Shown: positions 33,116 through 46,294 of the stretch, piece by piece
How the letters are laid out: every line of letters starts with the position of its first letter
Position numbering within the stretch: position 1 is the stretch's first letter
Assembly (NCBI GenBank): GCA_958295665.1
Contig: OY282560.1
Span: 266,897,168-266,961,167 of the forward strand
Source: Tipula vernalis
Taxonomy: Eukaryota; Arthropoda; Insecta; Diptera; Tipulidae
Reading direction: 5' to 3'
DNA length: 64,000 nt
Translations under genes and position numbers: made by a program
Notes under the pieces: model-generated
What the model was told of the DNA's origin: nothing
The model's database searches: none
Seen by the model: the letters and a program-made list of their open reading frames with translations, nothing else

Positions 33116-34160
33116 TTATATTTTTATACAACACTAGAATGACTACCGAAAAAATGGCGTCGGATTTTTTTGTGTTAACAAGGAAAAGTATTTTTTGGTA
33201 ATGATTATTTTTTTATCAACAAATATAACATCGAATACGTGTTACCCGATGAGTAGTTTTTTTCTATAGTTTTTAACATTGACATTTTCCCAACAAACAA
33301 CGATTTGTAATTCCGTACACTACAATAATTAACAACATCTTCCCGAGTGACAGTATTGTTGCATGCAACACAAAGTCGTCAATTGACTGTTCGGCTTCCA
33401 ATGATTCGGAATCGCCTGCGGCACCTGCTTCTCCGTGTTTTTCCAGATCAGGATATATATTGTACCAGCTTTTTGTAATACTGTCGGAGTCACTGCATTC
33501 CAAGCTCGAAAAACATACTAAATAAAATCTTTAATATTAAAAGCTTTTTGAAGAGCAAGGATGATTTCAGTAGCATCCATAATGGTAATTTTGCATATCA
33601 TTTCTTAACGATAATGACATTTTAATTTCTGAACCGACAATGAATTACAATTTGACGATTGATTTCATCAAAATGGGCCGGGTAGTCAGTAGTAAAATTA
33701 TTTTACAATTTCTCGGAAAACCAACATTTTCACAATGGTCACAAGTTTCTGGTAAGAAGTGTTTTTCAAAGCAATCGATGGTCATATTGGTGTAATCCAG
33801 GCTCTTTTGTTTAGTTTGTATACAATTAGAAGCTGACGGTTTGCATTTATGGGTACCGGCGGCATTTGAGTCAATTAAGACTGTTAGCCTCTCCTTGGCT
33901 ACTTTATTCCTGATGATCCCACCTCATCGGATGTTACCAAGGTATTGAGCGGACGGCATTTTCAGAAAATACCCGTTTCATCAGCATTATAAATGTGTTC
34001 AGTTGGTCATTTTTTATTGATTATTAATTTTGAAAATGTTTCCACGAATAAAGCAGCTGCAACGTCATCTGTAGACTGCCGCTTTTCAACAATTTGTGTC
34101 GAATTTCATGTCTTTTAAATTTGTCTAGCAAGCCTAAAAAATACAATCCGATGTATTGTA
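33116..34160 (-). pseudogene. Tigger/pogo transposase core, beyond the gypsy insertion
   Basis: Decayed minus-strand coding continues the Tigger element. Pieces recognised are: GLLDKFKRHEIRHKLLKS (34070-34135, end of the helix-turn-helix region); TFIYNADETGIF (about 33980, first catalytic D context); NTLVTSDEVGSSG; TNMTIDCFEKHFLPETCDHC; KIILLLTTHPILM (second D region, DN lost); and DSITKSWYNIYPDLEKHGEA (33430-33500). Stops and frameshifts are frequent. The N-terminal DNA-binding part is mostly missing. Family order of these blocks is as in CENP-B/pogo-type transposases. Confidence 0.65.
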
Positions 34161-34270
34161 GTTTTTAGCTTATGAAAATATTTTGCCTTTCTAATTATTA
34201 ATGAAATTGGAACTCTATCGGCGCGGCACTGTTTGAACCACATATACATATATGTATTACAATGTTAAAT

Positions 34271-37040
34271 CGTCACCTCAATTCCATAATGTAGTAACTG
34301 CACATGGGAAAAAATCGAGAATTTCTCTTGGCCCCTCTTGTTGAATTCCGTGGAGATGCTAACTTTGTAGATTGAACAGTATTTGATGTAACTGTAGACA
34401 TTGCAATATTGTTTGTTGGCTCATTTTCTAAACCGTCTTCACATAAATCATCTCTCTGTGGTTTATCTAAAAAAACAAAAATATGATTAACTTAAATACT
34501 TATATTAATTAACTTCTTAAAAATATTCTTACCAAGCTTTAATATTACACGGTAAAAAGCTTTATCTTCTTCACTCATAAAATTAAACATTTGCTACAAA
34601 TCGTGAGTTTTTTTGGGGTTAACTCGGCTTTCTACCTTTACTTCAGATAATCCATGAGTGGCAGTTATAGTGTTTGTTCTCATAACATTTTTTTGAACGT
34701 TCATTCTGGTTAAATTCAAAATATCGTAATCGTTGCTATACTGAATTGTATATTTTTCGAGTGTAAACCGAATCATTTTGAGTTTACTAAACGGTACGTC
34801 CTTGAACTTTTATCTGGATTATCGATAAAGGTTTTTTTCGATTTACCAGCTTCAGAAGACGAATCAGCAGCATTGGTGAATAATATTCCGATTTTCTCAA
34901 AACTTTTTCAATTTGAGAATGGATGTTGTCAACTTCTTGAATGGCACTGTGTCCTGGCACAGAATATTTCATCGTAATTTTTTCAATTTCAGGGTGCGCA
35001 TTTATAAAGTAATGGATTTCGGCCGCAATGTACGAGTTTTTATTTTGCGGCACGCAAGAATCACTCCCGGTTACAAGACGAGTAAACGGTGATGTTTCAA
35101 AAACCCTTTGAAGAATTTGATAAAATGCTGATGTGATGTCATTACCTGACCTTCCACCAGTACATTCCGTCCAAATACAACAGTAAACTTGCCTTATGGA
35201 CGAAAGATGAGCTGTTAGGTTATACATATTTAACTTAGATAAATAATATGCTGGCCCAACTTCAGTTTTTGGGACTGTTAACACATTTTGTAAATCAAAA
35301 CAAAACATTGGAATGTCTATCACTTTGTCCAACTTCCTAGTTTCGTATATAAGCTGCTTAATTTTGTTGTGTTGGTCTAGAGTAGATTGTATTTCTGTGG
35401 TCAATTTATTATTCCTCTTTGCAACAGTGTAAATTTCACATGTTGCACAGCGGTCTGATCGTGGTTTGTGAAAATCAAAATTAAATTTAGTACAGAAAAT
35501 GTTTCGATAATTGCTGGGTTTCTGTGTAGTTATATTCTCCTCTTCACATTTAATTTTATATAAATCGTACATTTTACTGATATTCAGGTTTGAATCCAAA
35601 TATTGCTTGCTCGTTAAAGGTCGGCGATAATGTGATTCCACTATGGGGAACGACGAAATATGTTTAATAATGAAAGCTTTGTCGTCATCTGAAATTCGAT
35701 TTTTATTGTGTGTCCCTCTTTTCGATGATTCTACAACACCAGTTAAATTTTTCTGTCAATGTACCGTGTAAATTGGAGTTTGGCTGATAGAAAGCGTACC
35801 GAGGAAATATTCCTTACATACTTGAATAAATTGGTCCTTAATTTCAAAAAAATATTTGAAAGTATATTGCCGTTTAGTTTTTTGTATTTTGGTTTTTCTG
35901 GCTATTTTCGATTTTTTAGTATATTTGATTAAAAAATCATACTTTCGGTCCTGGTCTAACTTATAATAACTAAGAAAAATTTTGTTTCGATCATTTTCAT
36001 TAAGTTTAGTGCTACACTTTAATTTACAATCCTTCCAACAATCCTTTTTATTTGCCACTTCCTTCTTGCTAACCAGTTTCCCGGCAGAGTTTACGTGTTT
36101 TTCGCCCGCTTGATACTTTTCTTTTCGAATATTTTTTTTTCATATTTTCAGATTTCGAAGTTTCTTTCGAGTGTTGATTTTTATGATTTCATCTCGGATT
36201 ACATTTTCTTGATTATCACTATCGTCTGTTTCTTCAACAAGAGGTGTGAAATCCGGTTCGATGTTGCTGTTAACATTGACAATATTTTCAAACTGTTCTG
36301 TCACACTGTCTACTAGTTCGTCAATTACTATAAATTCGGAAGCTTCATGTAAGACCACATTTTGTGAAGCTTCAACATACGGAATTTCAATTACGAAACA
36401 ATTAATACCGTCCGGCATAATAGTATTGTCTAAACCATTTGATTCCAAAACAAACGGCTCGCCAATACCGTTTGATTCTAAATCACTACTTAAAGTACAC
36501 ACGTGATCCTAAAATAAAGCGAATTATTTATATTAGACTACACTGCTAAATCCTTTACCATTTTATTGAACGATTTTAAAATTTTTTTTAAATGTAATTA
36601 CTCCACTTATTTAATATAATTTAATAAAAAATCACAATAATCACATCACAACATTACTGTCACTAAGAAATACGTTATTAAACTAAAAATCTTATGCCAC
36701 AAAACTGTATATTTCATATTTTTGTTGTGGTAACACTTAAAAACTCATTTCCATTTAATTGTATGTATGTGGTACATACTATCATATAAAAAATTAAGCA
36801 AAAACTTCTGTAAAACGTTGTGCTATTTAGTTTTAAATGCCTGATACTATTATGTGTCCGCAAAATTTTCTCACTTTGGCTGTTAGATACGATTATCTGG
36901 CGCTTAAATTTTAAAAACGAATGGAGATAGCGCATTTTTGTTAATTGCATTGGAAAGAGCGTGTTAGTATTAGTGGGAATTGATATATAACTCATTTTAT
37001 GAAAAAATGTTAGATACTACATTATGGAATTGAGGTGACG
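34271..37040 (-). mobile_element. Sola-like DNA transposon with 26-bp inverted ends
   Basis: CGTCACCTCAATTCCATAAT plus GTAGTA at 34271-34296 is repeated exactly inverted at 37015-37040. AAAT flanks both sides (34267-34270 and 37041-37044), a 4-bp target duplication. The 2,770-bp element contains one transposase-like gene on the minus strand with a cysteine-rich N-terminus and a DUF7869-like core. A 4-bp duplication is the hallmark of the Sola superfamily; I infer Sola from this, not from a sequence search. It lies at the truncated side of the Tigger relic. Confidence 0.85.
34594..36502 (-). pseudogene. Putative Sola-type transposase, frameshifted
   Basis: Three consecutive minus-strand frames join into one protein of about 620 aa. 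36140-36502 is an acidic N-terminus (start ATG at 36502). 35756-36058 has CWKDCKLKCSTKLNENDRNK then IFLSYYKL and VCKEYFLGTLSISQTPIYTV. After a frameshift near 35750, 34787-35641 carries VESHYRRPL, SKQYLDSNLNISKMYDLYK, RSDRCATCE, FCFDLQNVLTVP, YCCIWTECTGGRSGNDITSA, GSDSCVPQNKNSYIAAEIHY and YSVPGHSAIQEVDNIHSQIE. A further frame change leads into 34594-34776. The D-rich blocks (FDLQ, GSDSC, N-H-D contexts) suggest a DDE-type nuclease core. The pattern is that of many insect proteins with a DUF7869-type domain. I count two frameshifts, so it is probably inactive. Confidence 0.7.
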
Positions 37041-37044
37041 AAAT

Positions 37045-38134
37045 GTAGAAATTTCGTCTGTAAGAAGCGTATTTATCTCCGTGATACCTTTTACAGTAGG
37101 ACTTGCCCGTTCCCGGACCGTTTACATTCCCGGGAAATGGGATTGTGATTTTCTGATTAGCGGGAATTTCTGGAATTCGGAACAAGACAAGTTTTTTATA
37201 AAATTCCTCATTATGTATGTAATATTAAAATTCAAACAATTTTAAATTTTAAATCGAGATATGGAAAGAACGGAAAAGAAATTAAGTAAGATTTAATATA
37301 ATTGAAAAAATGATGATTTAATCACTTAATCTGCGGATTTCTTTCTCCCATGATAGGAAATTTACCGGCGGAAAAATGAAATTTAAACTATCAGTGTTGA
37401 TTTTACTCAATATATTGCCAACAGTTGGTGGAGCTCAATAACGATTTAATTTTCCCTAGAAACCCACCCGCTAATGAAAAATTCCTCTCATTTTCGATCG
37501 ATGTCGGCTTGATAGTGTTCCATTTTTGGATGAAACTTAGCACCTTATTTTTCCTTGTGTCAGGGTTTCAAAAGCTGATTAAGAAAATTCTTATTAGCTG
37601 CATTTTTTAGATCAAAAATTAACATTTTCAATCGCGAATAACTCGAAAAATATTGATTTATCGAAAAAACTTCATAGAACATTTCTTTGATGAATTCTAA
37701 ATCCCTCTTTTGATTTCTGCGGTTATTTTAAGTGTACTAATTTCCGCCGCCGATAGTATTATACAAGTTTTATTCCTTGAGCCATTCCCTGCTTATTATC
37801 TAAATTTCAAATCAATCGGTTTTGTCCGAAAGAATTCTGAGGTAATAACCTATTTTTACCGCCAAACGCTGGTCTATTATTGAAATGACCTCGTTTATAC
37901 TTAATACCGTTGTGAATTCAGTATAGAAGCTAAAAGAGAGTAAAATGTGTTGTAAATAAACAATAAGAATCCTGCGCAAGCGCAACTACAAAAATATCAT
38001 TACGAAAACCAAAAAAAAACATATTTTTGATACATATTTTGAATATACATATTTGTATTGTCGATCAGAATTCAGAACAAAGAATAGAGAGTAAAAATGC
38101 TCAAATATCAATCGGCGTTTGTTGGGTGATATAC
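37045..38134. other. Intronic spacer
   Basis: No element or gene recognised. A 21-codon ORF at 37376-37441 (MKFKLSVLILLNILPTVGGA) looks like a signal peptide but has no mature part and no splice donor that I trust. Confidence 0.4.
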
Positions 38135-38139
38135 ACATT

Positions 38140-41100
38140 TGTTAGAGTGTAATTAATCTAACTCTTTAATTAATTGAAACACTTGATGATTTTAGAATAT
38201 TTATTTTAGTAACAAAATTATGCAATACAACTTTTACATATGACGGAACGGAAGTAAGTAAGAAATTGACAATACAAGATGGCCACGAGATGATGATTGC
38301 GTTTACACCAAGAGTTGACTTTTAGTTGCATCCAACACTCCTCCTCAATTTCTACTTTATAACAACTGCTCCCTCTTTCCTTGAATAATAAATGAAATTA
38401 AAACAACCCGCTGTCCTTTCGAAGTGATTGTGACCGATTTGTGCCCAGCGGCTTGGTGCACATATCTGCCAGCATCTCGCTGGTAGGAAAATACTCACAT
38501 CGAATCGTTTGCTTTTCGATGTGATCCTTAATAAAATGTCGCCTAGTGTCGATGTGCTTAGATCGGCTAGAGAAACCTTCTTGGTTGATCAGTGCTAAGC
38601 AGCTTTGATTGTCTTCGTATATCAAAGTCGAGTTGTTTATGTCGACATTAAAATCGTTCAACAACCTTCGCAGCCAAATCGCCTCCTTACATGCTTCGGA
38701 CAATGCAACAAACTCGGCCTCTGTTGATGATAGTGAAACGCATGATTGCTTCTTGCAACTCCAACTTATCGTTGCTCCAAATAACTTGAATAAATGACCG
38801 CTGTTTGATTTTCGCTCGCATCGATCTTCGGCCCAGCTGGCATCTGCATACCCAAAAAATATGTTCTCGCATTTAACATCTCCCATGCGTAATTTTAAAT
38901 CGTTTGTACCCTTTAGAAAACGTACAACTCGCTTCAGCTCTGCCCAATAATCTTCGTTCGGACAATTTGTCTTTTGTGCGAGTATCGCTACACTTGCTGC
39001 AACATCTGGCCGAGTGTTTATTGATACATACAGCAAGCTGCCAATTAGTTGTTGATATTCCGCGTTATTTGGCAGCAGATCAGGTAATGAACCCTTCTAA
39101 CGAACTATTCTGGCTTCAACGGGTATTTAGATATTTTTGCACCTTCTAAATTGAATCGATTCACCACGTGATTGATGTATGATTTCTGACTTATGTTAAA
39201 TATTCCATTAATGTCCCTGTCGACATCTATTCCAATGTATGTCTTTATTTTGCCCAAACTATCAACTTTGAATTCGACGTTCAGAATTTCCTCAACCCGT
39301 TTGATCGCGTTGCTGTCACTACAAGCCACCACGATGTCATCAACGTAGATTAATATATAACACCACCCATTGCCGATTTGCTGATAGTATAAGCATGGGT
39401 CTGCTTCACTGCGTTAAAATCTTGCGTCAACGATTATCTTGTTTAATGACATGTTCCAGGTGCGTGCCGACTGCTACAAGCTCCTTTTTAATCGACATAC
39501 CATGCTTTTATCATCCGTTTCGAAACATGGCGGCTGCTTCATGTAGATTTCCTCCTCCAGTTTGCTGTTTAAGAAAGCCGTTTTTGCATCCAAATGGATG
39601 ACCTGCATTTGCTCTCTGCCTGCCACCGTCAACAACGTTCTAAAAGTTGTTTGCTAGCAACTGGTGCAAATACCTTTTCGTAATTCTGGCCAAACCGTTG
39701 CGTAAACCGCCTTACAGTGCCGTCTGCGTTAGCTGTCAATTTAAACACCCATTTGCAACCCACTGCTTTTCGATTACTTGGAAATTCAACTATTTTCCAG
39801 GTGCCATTTTCTGCATGTGATTTCATTTCGTCATGCATAGCCGCAAACCATTGATCCTTTTCTGCGGTCTCCAGTACGTCTGCCAGTGTTTTCGGCTCAG
39901 TAATTATTGAATTAATATTTTCGATTTCCTCGATTAATCATTTTGATTTAACCCCCTTAGTTTCTCGTTCCGAGCATCTAACTGGGTTTTTGGCAATAGG
40001 GATTGAAACAGTTCCTTTTTCGCGGCCCTCATTATTTCGCTTGATATGTTCTTGACCTGACACAGCATCTGGTGCCTCCACTATTTGTTCACTTTCATTA
40101 GTGGTATTGTCAACTTGTGGTTTTATTTCGACAGTTACGGTATTATCTTCCCCTTCCAAGAAACGAATATCGCGGCTTATAATCTACTTGTTCGTCTTTA
40201 CATCGAAACATCGATACGCCTTTGAGTTTTCGTCGTAACCCAAAAATCGTGCCTCCACTGCCTCTATGTCCGATTTTCTTCTCTCTATGTCCGAGCCATC
40301 TCGATTAGCGTTCGGTTCTTGCGCTCTGCTACTCCATTTTGTTCTGGTGAATATGCGGCAGTGAATTCTATTTTAGTCCCGATGCCCTTTAAGTATTCAA
40401 TGACCTGTTTGTTTTTATATTCTGTTCCGCGATCTGGGCGAATAACTCTTATGGTCTTTGAAAGCATAGTTCGCGCCATTTGACTGAATTCCTTAAGCCT
40501 CATGAAACATTGCGATTTTTCCTTCAGCAAATAAATTACCGTATATCGCGAAAAATCATCTATGAACGTTAGAATGTAGCGCATTCCACCATGTGACTTA
40601 GTTGGCATCGGCCCACACAAATCAGTGTGAACTAGATCCATCACAGCATTCGTTGATGTTAATGACCTTTTTGGAAAAGGCAACTTAGTCATTTTCCCTT
40701 GCGTACACATTTCACTGTCGTCGCTACAATTACACGCTTCAAAACACACACCGGTGACTAAATTGTCATTGTTTAGATGCCTGACCACATTAATGTCACG
40801 ATGACCCAAAATGCGATGCCACTTGTGTACACATAAATTAGTTCTCTAGTGCGCTGCATAGACTTCCTTTGATTGTTTGAGAATGTATTGGCTGCCACAA
40901 TTTTCGCCAATATATATTCGCCTGCCACCTTTCTTTTGCACTGAACACTTATGCGTACCAAATGTGATCTCATATCCACGAGCCGCCATTAATTTTACCG
41001 ATAAGATGTTTGATGAAATTTCTGGTATATATAATACATTCGTTAATATGGCCGATACCGAATTACCTTTATCATCAAAAAACTGTAATTTGACGGATCC

Positions 41101-42138
41101 GGTACCACGTGACGAATATGTACGTCCATCAGCCACCCTGACTTTTTCTTGATTATTGAAAGTCAAATTCTCGAACTTAGACTTATTCACGCAAATGTGA
41201 CACATATCACTGCTATCAATGATCCAATCGTCTACACTTTGAATTTCGATATGTTCGGTCATGAACAACATATCGTCATCTGATTTCTCAACAGCCGCCG
41301 CCTTTTCTGATTTTCCCCATGGTTATTTGACCTTATCCTTTTGAAGCCATCTAGTATACTTATGGCATTCTACTTTAAAATGTCCCGGTTTGTGGCAAAA
41401 CCGACATTTTCTTTCTCGCTTGTCGATCTTTAGTACAGCGTCGCCTGCGCTATCACCATTTTCGTTACAATTGCGTATAATTAAACGTTTATATTCGTCA
41501 ATCAGTTTTGCCTGAACCATTTTCATGCTCAGGTCTTCCGTTTTCTGAGTTTGAAGTGCCGTCACGATTGTGTCAATCTGCCATTTTTCCGATAACTTTT
41601 CCTCTACGAGATCGTCAATCCGTTGCAACATGTCCAACAACCAATGAATATGTTCTTCGAGGTTATCACTCTCCGTAAGCTTCTTTGTGCAAATTTCCTT
41701 TATTAGTTGCACACTGCTATTGCCTGCACCCTTTTCGTGATATTGCTGCAACACATCCCACATCTCTTTTGCAGATTTAGTTTTTCTAATGTGAACAAAT
41801 TGACTCTTTTGCACACTTAAAACGTTTGTAGACATCGCGCTGTCGTTTGCTTAAATAAAGTTTATTTTATCCACTTGTTTTTAACAAATTTAACCTATAT
41901 AACGATCACTGGGCCCATAACCTGTTAGAGTGTAATTAATCTAACTCTTTAATTAATTGAAACACTTGATGATTTTAGAATATTTATTTTAGTAACAAAA
42001 TTATGCAATACAACTTTTACATATGACGGAACGGAAGTAAGTAAGAAATTGACAATACAAGATGGCCACGAAAATTCAAAATCCAAATCGATGATGATTG
42101 CGTTTAGACCAAGAGTTGCCTTTTAGTTGCATCCAACA
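38140..42138 (-). mobile_element. Ty1/copia LTR retrotransposon with both LTRs and 5-bp duplication
   Basis: The LTRs are 38140-38337 (3', 198 bp) and 41923-42138 (5', 216 bp). They start TGTTGGATGCAAC and end CTCTAACA on the minus strand. The 5' LTR has an extra 18 bp (near 42070). ACATT flanks both sides (38135-38139 and 42139-42143). Directly after the 5' LTR comes GGTTATGGGCCCAGTGATCG (minus), the copia-type site that pairs with an internal half of initiator tRNA-Met. A purine-rich GAAATTGAGGAG precedes the 3' LTR. At 4.0 kb the element is about 1 kb shorter than typical copia, so coding is internally deleted. Confidence 0.95.
38398..41835 (-). pseudogene. Copia gag-pol, broken by frameshifts and deletions
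   Basis: Minus-strand order: gag (41323-41835: FVHIRKTKSAKEMWDVLQQY, knuckle CRFCHKPGHFKVEC) lacking the usual first 70 or so residues; protease (40846-41271: DDWIIDSSDMCHICVNKSKF, where the active DSG has become DSS); integrase (40285-40809: DLVHTDLCGPM, FIDDFSRYTVIYLL, RPDRGTEYKNKQ, YSPEQNGVAERKNRTLIEMA, giving D, D and E); a linker (39938-40159); RT (39629-39838 WKIVEFPSNRKAVGCKWVFK, and 39105-39332 with the reverse-transcriptase C-terminal part); and RNase H (38398-39036: INTRPDVAASVAILAQK, GYADASWAEDRCERKSNSGH, SLSSTEAEFVALSEACKEAI). Six breaks separate these frames. The YVDD strand lies near 39340 (LIYVDDIVVACSD) just outside a frame. Not functional. Confidence 0.9.
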
Positions 42139-42143
42139 ACATT

Positions 42144-43078
42144 GCGTGGTGTGAGTAAAAAATGGCTAAATTTCAGTTTTTATGTAGTGACTAATATCAG
42201 AGCCTTCTAGAGTATAGAGCCATAATCAAAATGACGTATTTTTTAGAAGCTTTTTTAGTTGTATAACTTTTCATTGATTTCCTTAGGAATCCATAGTAAA
42301 AATGGTGTTTGTTAGGTTCAAGTTTTTCAATGAAAAAAGCAAATATATTATAAAACATTTATATAAATGTTTTCTACATACCTGTAGAAGACTATATTGT
42401 TATTGAATAAATATTAATTGCAGAAATATTAAAATTAAACTATGCCTAAAATATATTTTTCGAATTTCCATTTTGAAAAATAAATCAAAGTTGGCTCTGA
42501 GGAATTAAAATAATACTTGCTAAATTTATCTTTAGTTTTACTAGTGTACGTAAGATGTCTAAAATATTTACAGAAAAATACGAAAAAAAATTATTTAGTC
42601 ACAAAATTATCACTCGTACACGTACTTAATATTTTGTGAATTTGTTTTGCTGTTCCTGCAATTTTTTTACTTGAAATTTCCTCAGGTGGTAATTTTTGAT
42701 ATGATTTTACCAAATTATTACGGCCATCACTGCCATCTATTTAATGTATATTGACTTAATGATCAAACGAATTGTAGTAAGCTTTTATTTTAATTTGACC
42801 AGAATGCTGTTGTTATGAATTTTTTTAATATTTTGGTTAAAATAATTCAATTATTACAAGAAAATAAAAACGATTTATTTAAACGACATTCATATATGTT
42901 GAAATTCAAACATTTATGAAAGTATTTCAGAAATTATAGTTAAGAATTTGTAACGTTTTCATTTAAAAATTTGTCTTAGGAAAAACAGTGATTTCCCATA
43001 TATTTTGTGTATTTTTCTATGAAAAGTTTGGTTTTTTCCTCGTTTCTAATTCCTTTATAAAAGTTGTGTTTTTTAGAC
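42144..43078. other. Intronic spacer, nothing recognised
   Basis: AT-rich sequence without family-like ORFs or clear repeats. Confidence 0.45.
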
Positions 43079-43081
43079 TTA

Positions 43082-43415
43082 AGGGGGAACCAGCGAGTCA
43101 GTAACAACTTTAAGTAAGAACGCGATATACAGAAAGTACATGTTACTGACCAGCGAATCCTTAAGAACTTTTCGTTCAGTTCAACTGTCACTTAACAGAG
43201 CGAAAATTAACGCACAAACTGAAAGATATGTCAGAATACATCAAAATTTTCACAGCATACTTTTCGTAAAAATATAAATTTTTCTATTCACATTAAAATT
43301 TTAATACTGTATTTGTCATTTGTTACGGATTCGCTGGCCAATATGTCAAATATTCTGTAAGGAAATAGTTTCGTCAAATTCTGTAAGGATTCTTACTGAT
43401 TCGCTGGTTGCCCTT
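43082..43415. mobile_element. 334-bp MITE with TTA duplication (PIF/Harbinger-like)
   Basis: The left end AGGGGGAACCAGCGAGTCAG and the right end (reverse complement AAGGGCAACCAGCGAATCAG) pair over about 23 bp with three mismatches. TTA lies outside both ends (43079-43081 and 43416-43418), the duplication typical of PIF/Harbinger elements. Inner copies of the GGATTCGCTGG motif recur (near 43155 and 43325). It encodes no transposase. Confidence 0.8.
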
Positions 43416-43418
43416 TTA

Positions 43419-46290
43419 GGCTTTGTATAATCAAGGTTGCTTTGCTAATATACCTAAAGGTTGATATTTTTAAATATGTATCTGCAAGTCAACAAAACAA
43501 GCAGGCTTCCTAGAGAGAAATTTTACAGGTTTTGAACTAACCCATAAACCCAGTTAGTGTACATTATTTTGATAGTATATGTGTTATGAATGATTGAGCA
43601 CGGTTTGTTTAGTATAGACATTTGGTTTGGTTTTACCTAAATCCACTTCTACACAAGCAAATTAAAGGAGAAATGATAAAATATAAGAGAAAAAATTCCG
43701 TATATTGAATATACCGGTTAATAGAATTCCGGATAAAATAAATTCTTCTGTATATAAACAATTTATGCGATTACTCCATAACTCCATAGTTAGGACCTAC
43801 CTAGTAGGAGATTTTCAGAGTCCGATTAGTTTTTATTCAAAATTATAAACCTTATTCAATATATTTTCGAGATAATTCGAGGCGTTTCAGTTATTTTTAG
43901 GAGAAATATATTTTATCATTGATATGTTTGAAGATCATTTTAAAGTATCGAGATTATTCTAGAATATTTTCAGATGATTCGAGTCAATTCGAGCTTGAGA
44001 ATTATGTTGGCATTTTGATCGATTTAAGATTTCCCAAAACGCACAATCAACCAAAAAATATAAAGCTTCTGTTGCAAAAATATTTCAAAACATTCATTTG
44101 CTATAGTACTCTAAATATTGCTAAGACACAATTCACATTGCTTTTCTCCATTTAAACAGCGAATTGAAGTGTTTGGCAGTTGGCTGTATGAAATTGCGAA
44201 AGGGGAATGTACGATGCCTAAAAGTTGCTGGCATGTCTATTTGAATGTTTAACAATATTACCGAAATGTGGACCAATATTGATACTGAACACTGAAACTG
44301 TGCATTTCCACTGGATTAGTACTAAACAGTATGTAGGATACTTTCCAAGCTTACTTTCGTGGAAAATCACAATAAAGAATGAATTCAGCAAAAGAATCAT
44401 GCTCGCAAGTTAAAGTTAATTTTTTTCAATTTTTGAATTATCGCATCTGAATTCAAACACGGGAACTACACGTACATTTTGATCTTTTTTTATACATATA
44501 TGTTAATAGTCAAATTTATAAGTAGCTATCACTAATGGCTAAAAACAACATGAACTAAATGTGTTATAAAGCTGAGTTATAAAGATGAGTTTGTAAATAA
44601 AGGGTTTTAGTAAAACATTAATTAAATATCTACAAACAATAATCTATAAATTTGTAAAATATTTGGAAGGAGCAAAAATTTCTTGGCCATTTCTTGGTCC
44701 AATTTTAAAATTTTAACATCAAATAGTTCAATTAGAATCACATCCATAAAACATGTATAATTGCATCATAATTGTTTAAGAGCCTACTTTCCGTTCAGTT
44801 GGCCTTATTTTAGAATTATTGTATTAAATAATCTTTTACATTTTAACTTTAAAATTCCATCATAGGTGATCAGCTAATAAAATACATAGCTTAGTTCTGT
44901 TCTTTTTGAAATAAACTCTATCCTTTATAAGTGATATAGAAATATATTGTGTAACAAATATAAATAAGAAAAATAAATAAATTGTCATTTAGTTGGAGGT
45001 TTAATGGTTACAATGTACTAAATTCTAGTTAACAATTCAAGTTTCGACAGACACACTTTTAACCTATTGACACATAGCTTAGATGTCTTAAATTATTTAA
45101 TAATTATTTAGGAATTCGATTAGAAAAATTAATTGACCCAACTTAAGCAAAATTATGCATGCGGCTTATATTAAAAATATTTGGCATATGTATGTTTATC
45201 ACATTTTTAACAATTAAATTTATGCGACTGATAACATGATCAAATGTTCGTACTCATAACAACTGAAAGCAAAACCAATTTAAATTAATATTAATTGAAC
45301 GGAACATACAGAAAACGACGATGTATGTATGTAGTACATATACGCATTTGAAACCTAAAGCGACACCCTTCCCCCATTTCTGTTCAATTATATTTAATTT
45401 ATTTTTATTGTTGTTTTGATCTTAACAATTGACCCAAAATCATTTTGGTTTTGAAATTATTCTTTCAAGGTGGCTAACATTTTGTGTGGCTATATGTAAT
45501 AATCTGTTTTTACAGGCACTGCTGGTCTCTACTTCCAATCAAGGTCTCTTTAAAACCAAAGATGAGGTCTGTTTTGATTCATTCGTTTTGAGACCAACCG
45601 AAGCTGAAAATTTTGGATTAGTAATTCTTTCAGACAGTTTCCAATCACAGCAGTCAGATGTAATATGCAAACAAACTGGAATTTAAAATTCTTTCCAATT
45701 TCACAAAAGAAATGCATTCTTACATGGTATTAAAGGGTATCGGGATGTTAATTGCAAATTTTCTAAAAGCTTATTCTCAATTTTAAAACAATTTTATGAC
45801 TGTATTAATGCAAATCCTACTTTAGATCTCTTAATAAGTTTACTTACGGGTATTTAGAGAAAAGTTGGGAAAGTATGAGAAAAGCTACCCAGGCATTTTG
45901 TCAATTACAAATTAAAACAAAAAAGATTTATTGAAATTATGCAGAGATTATCTGAATGGTTTGAAAGTCTACTCGGTTGAAGAGTAAGGATATTTTACCA
46001 TAACCAGTTTTTTGGGAAGACTTGTGGCATATTATGACATATTTAATCGCTTTACCAGAAATCATTAAGCATAGTTTTAATCATTTTGTTCTTTATGCTG
46101 ATTAAATTGGTGTAAGTATTTCAAATTATTCGAAGAAGTTAAAATAGTTGTATCTTTCTAAATCCATTTACCCTACTAAAATGATGTTTACGACTGGCCA
46201 AATATTACGTAAAATGTTAGTTAGTCGCTGACACACCCACTCTAAATTCTACCAAGAAACTTAAGATTAGTTATGTCTGTGGTTTCAAAT
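43419..46290. other. Intronic spacer of 2.9 kb, nothing recognised
   Basis: Small ORFs (for example 43919-44155, 44225-44413, 45429-45686) show no family features. I saw no convincing terminal repeats. The sequence is strongly AT-rich and may be old element debris. Confidence 0.45.
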
Positions 46291-46294
46291 AAAC

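Noticed and set aside
37376..37441. Signal-peptide-like 21-codon ORF
   Set aside because: There is no mature peptide after the hydrophobic stretch and no convincing donor site; chance is likely in AT-rich sequence.
42976..43191. 71-codon minus-strand ORF overlapping the MITE
   Set aside because: It runs through the MITE inverted end, so it cannot be a conserved gene.
45700..46110. Possible copia RT piece (NAFLHG-like words)
   Set aside because: Only a few residues match and the neighbouring motifs are absent on all frames.
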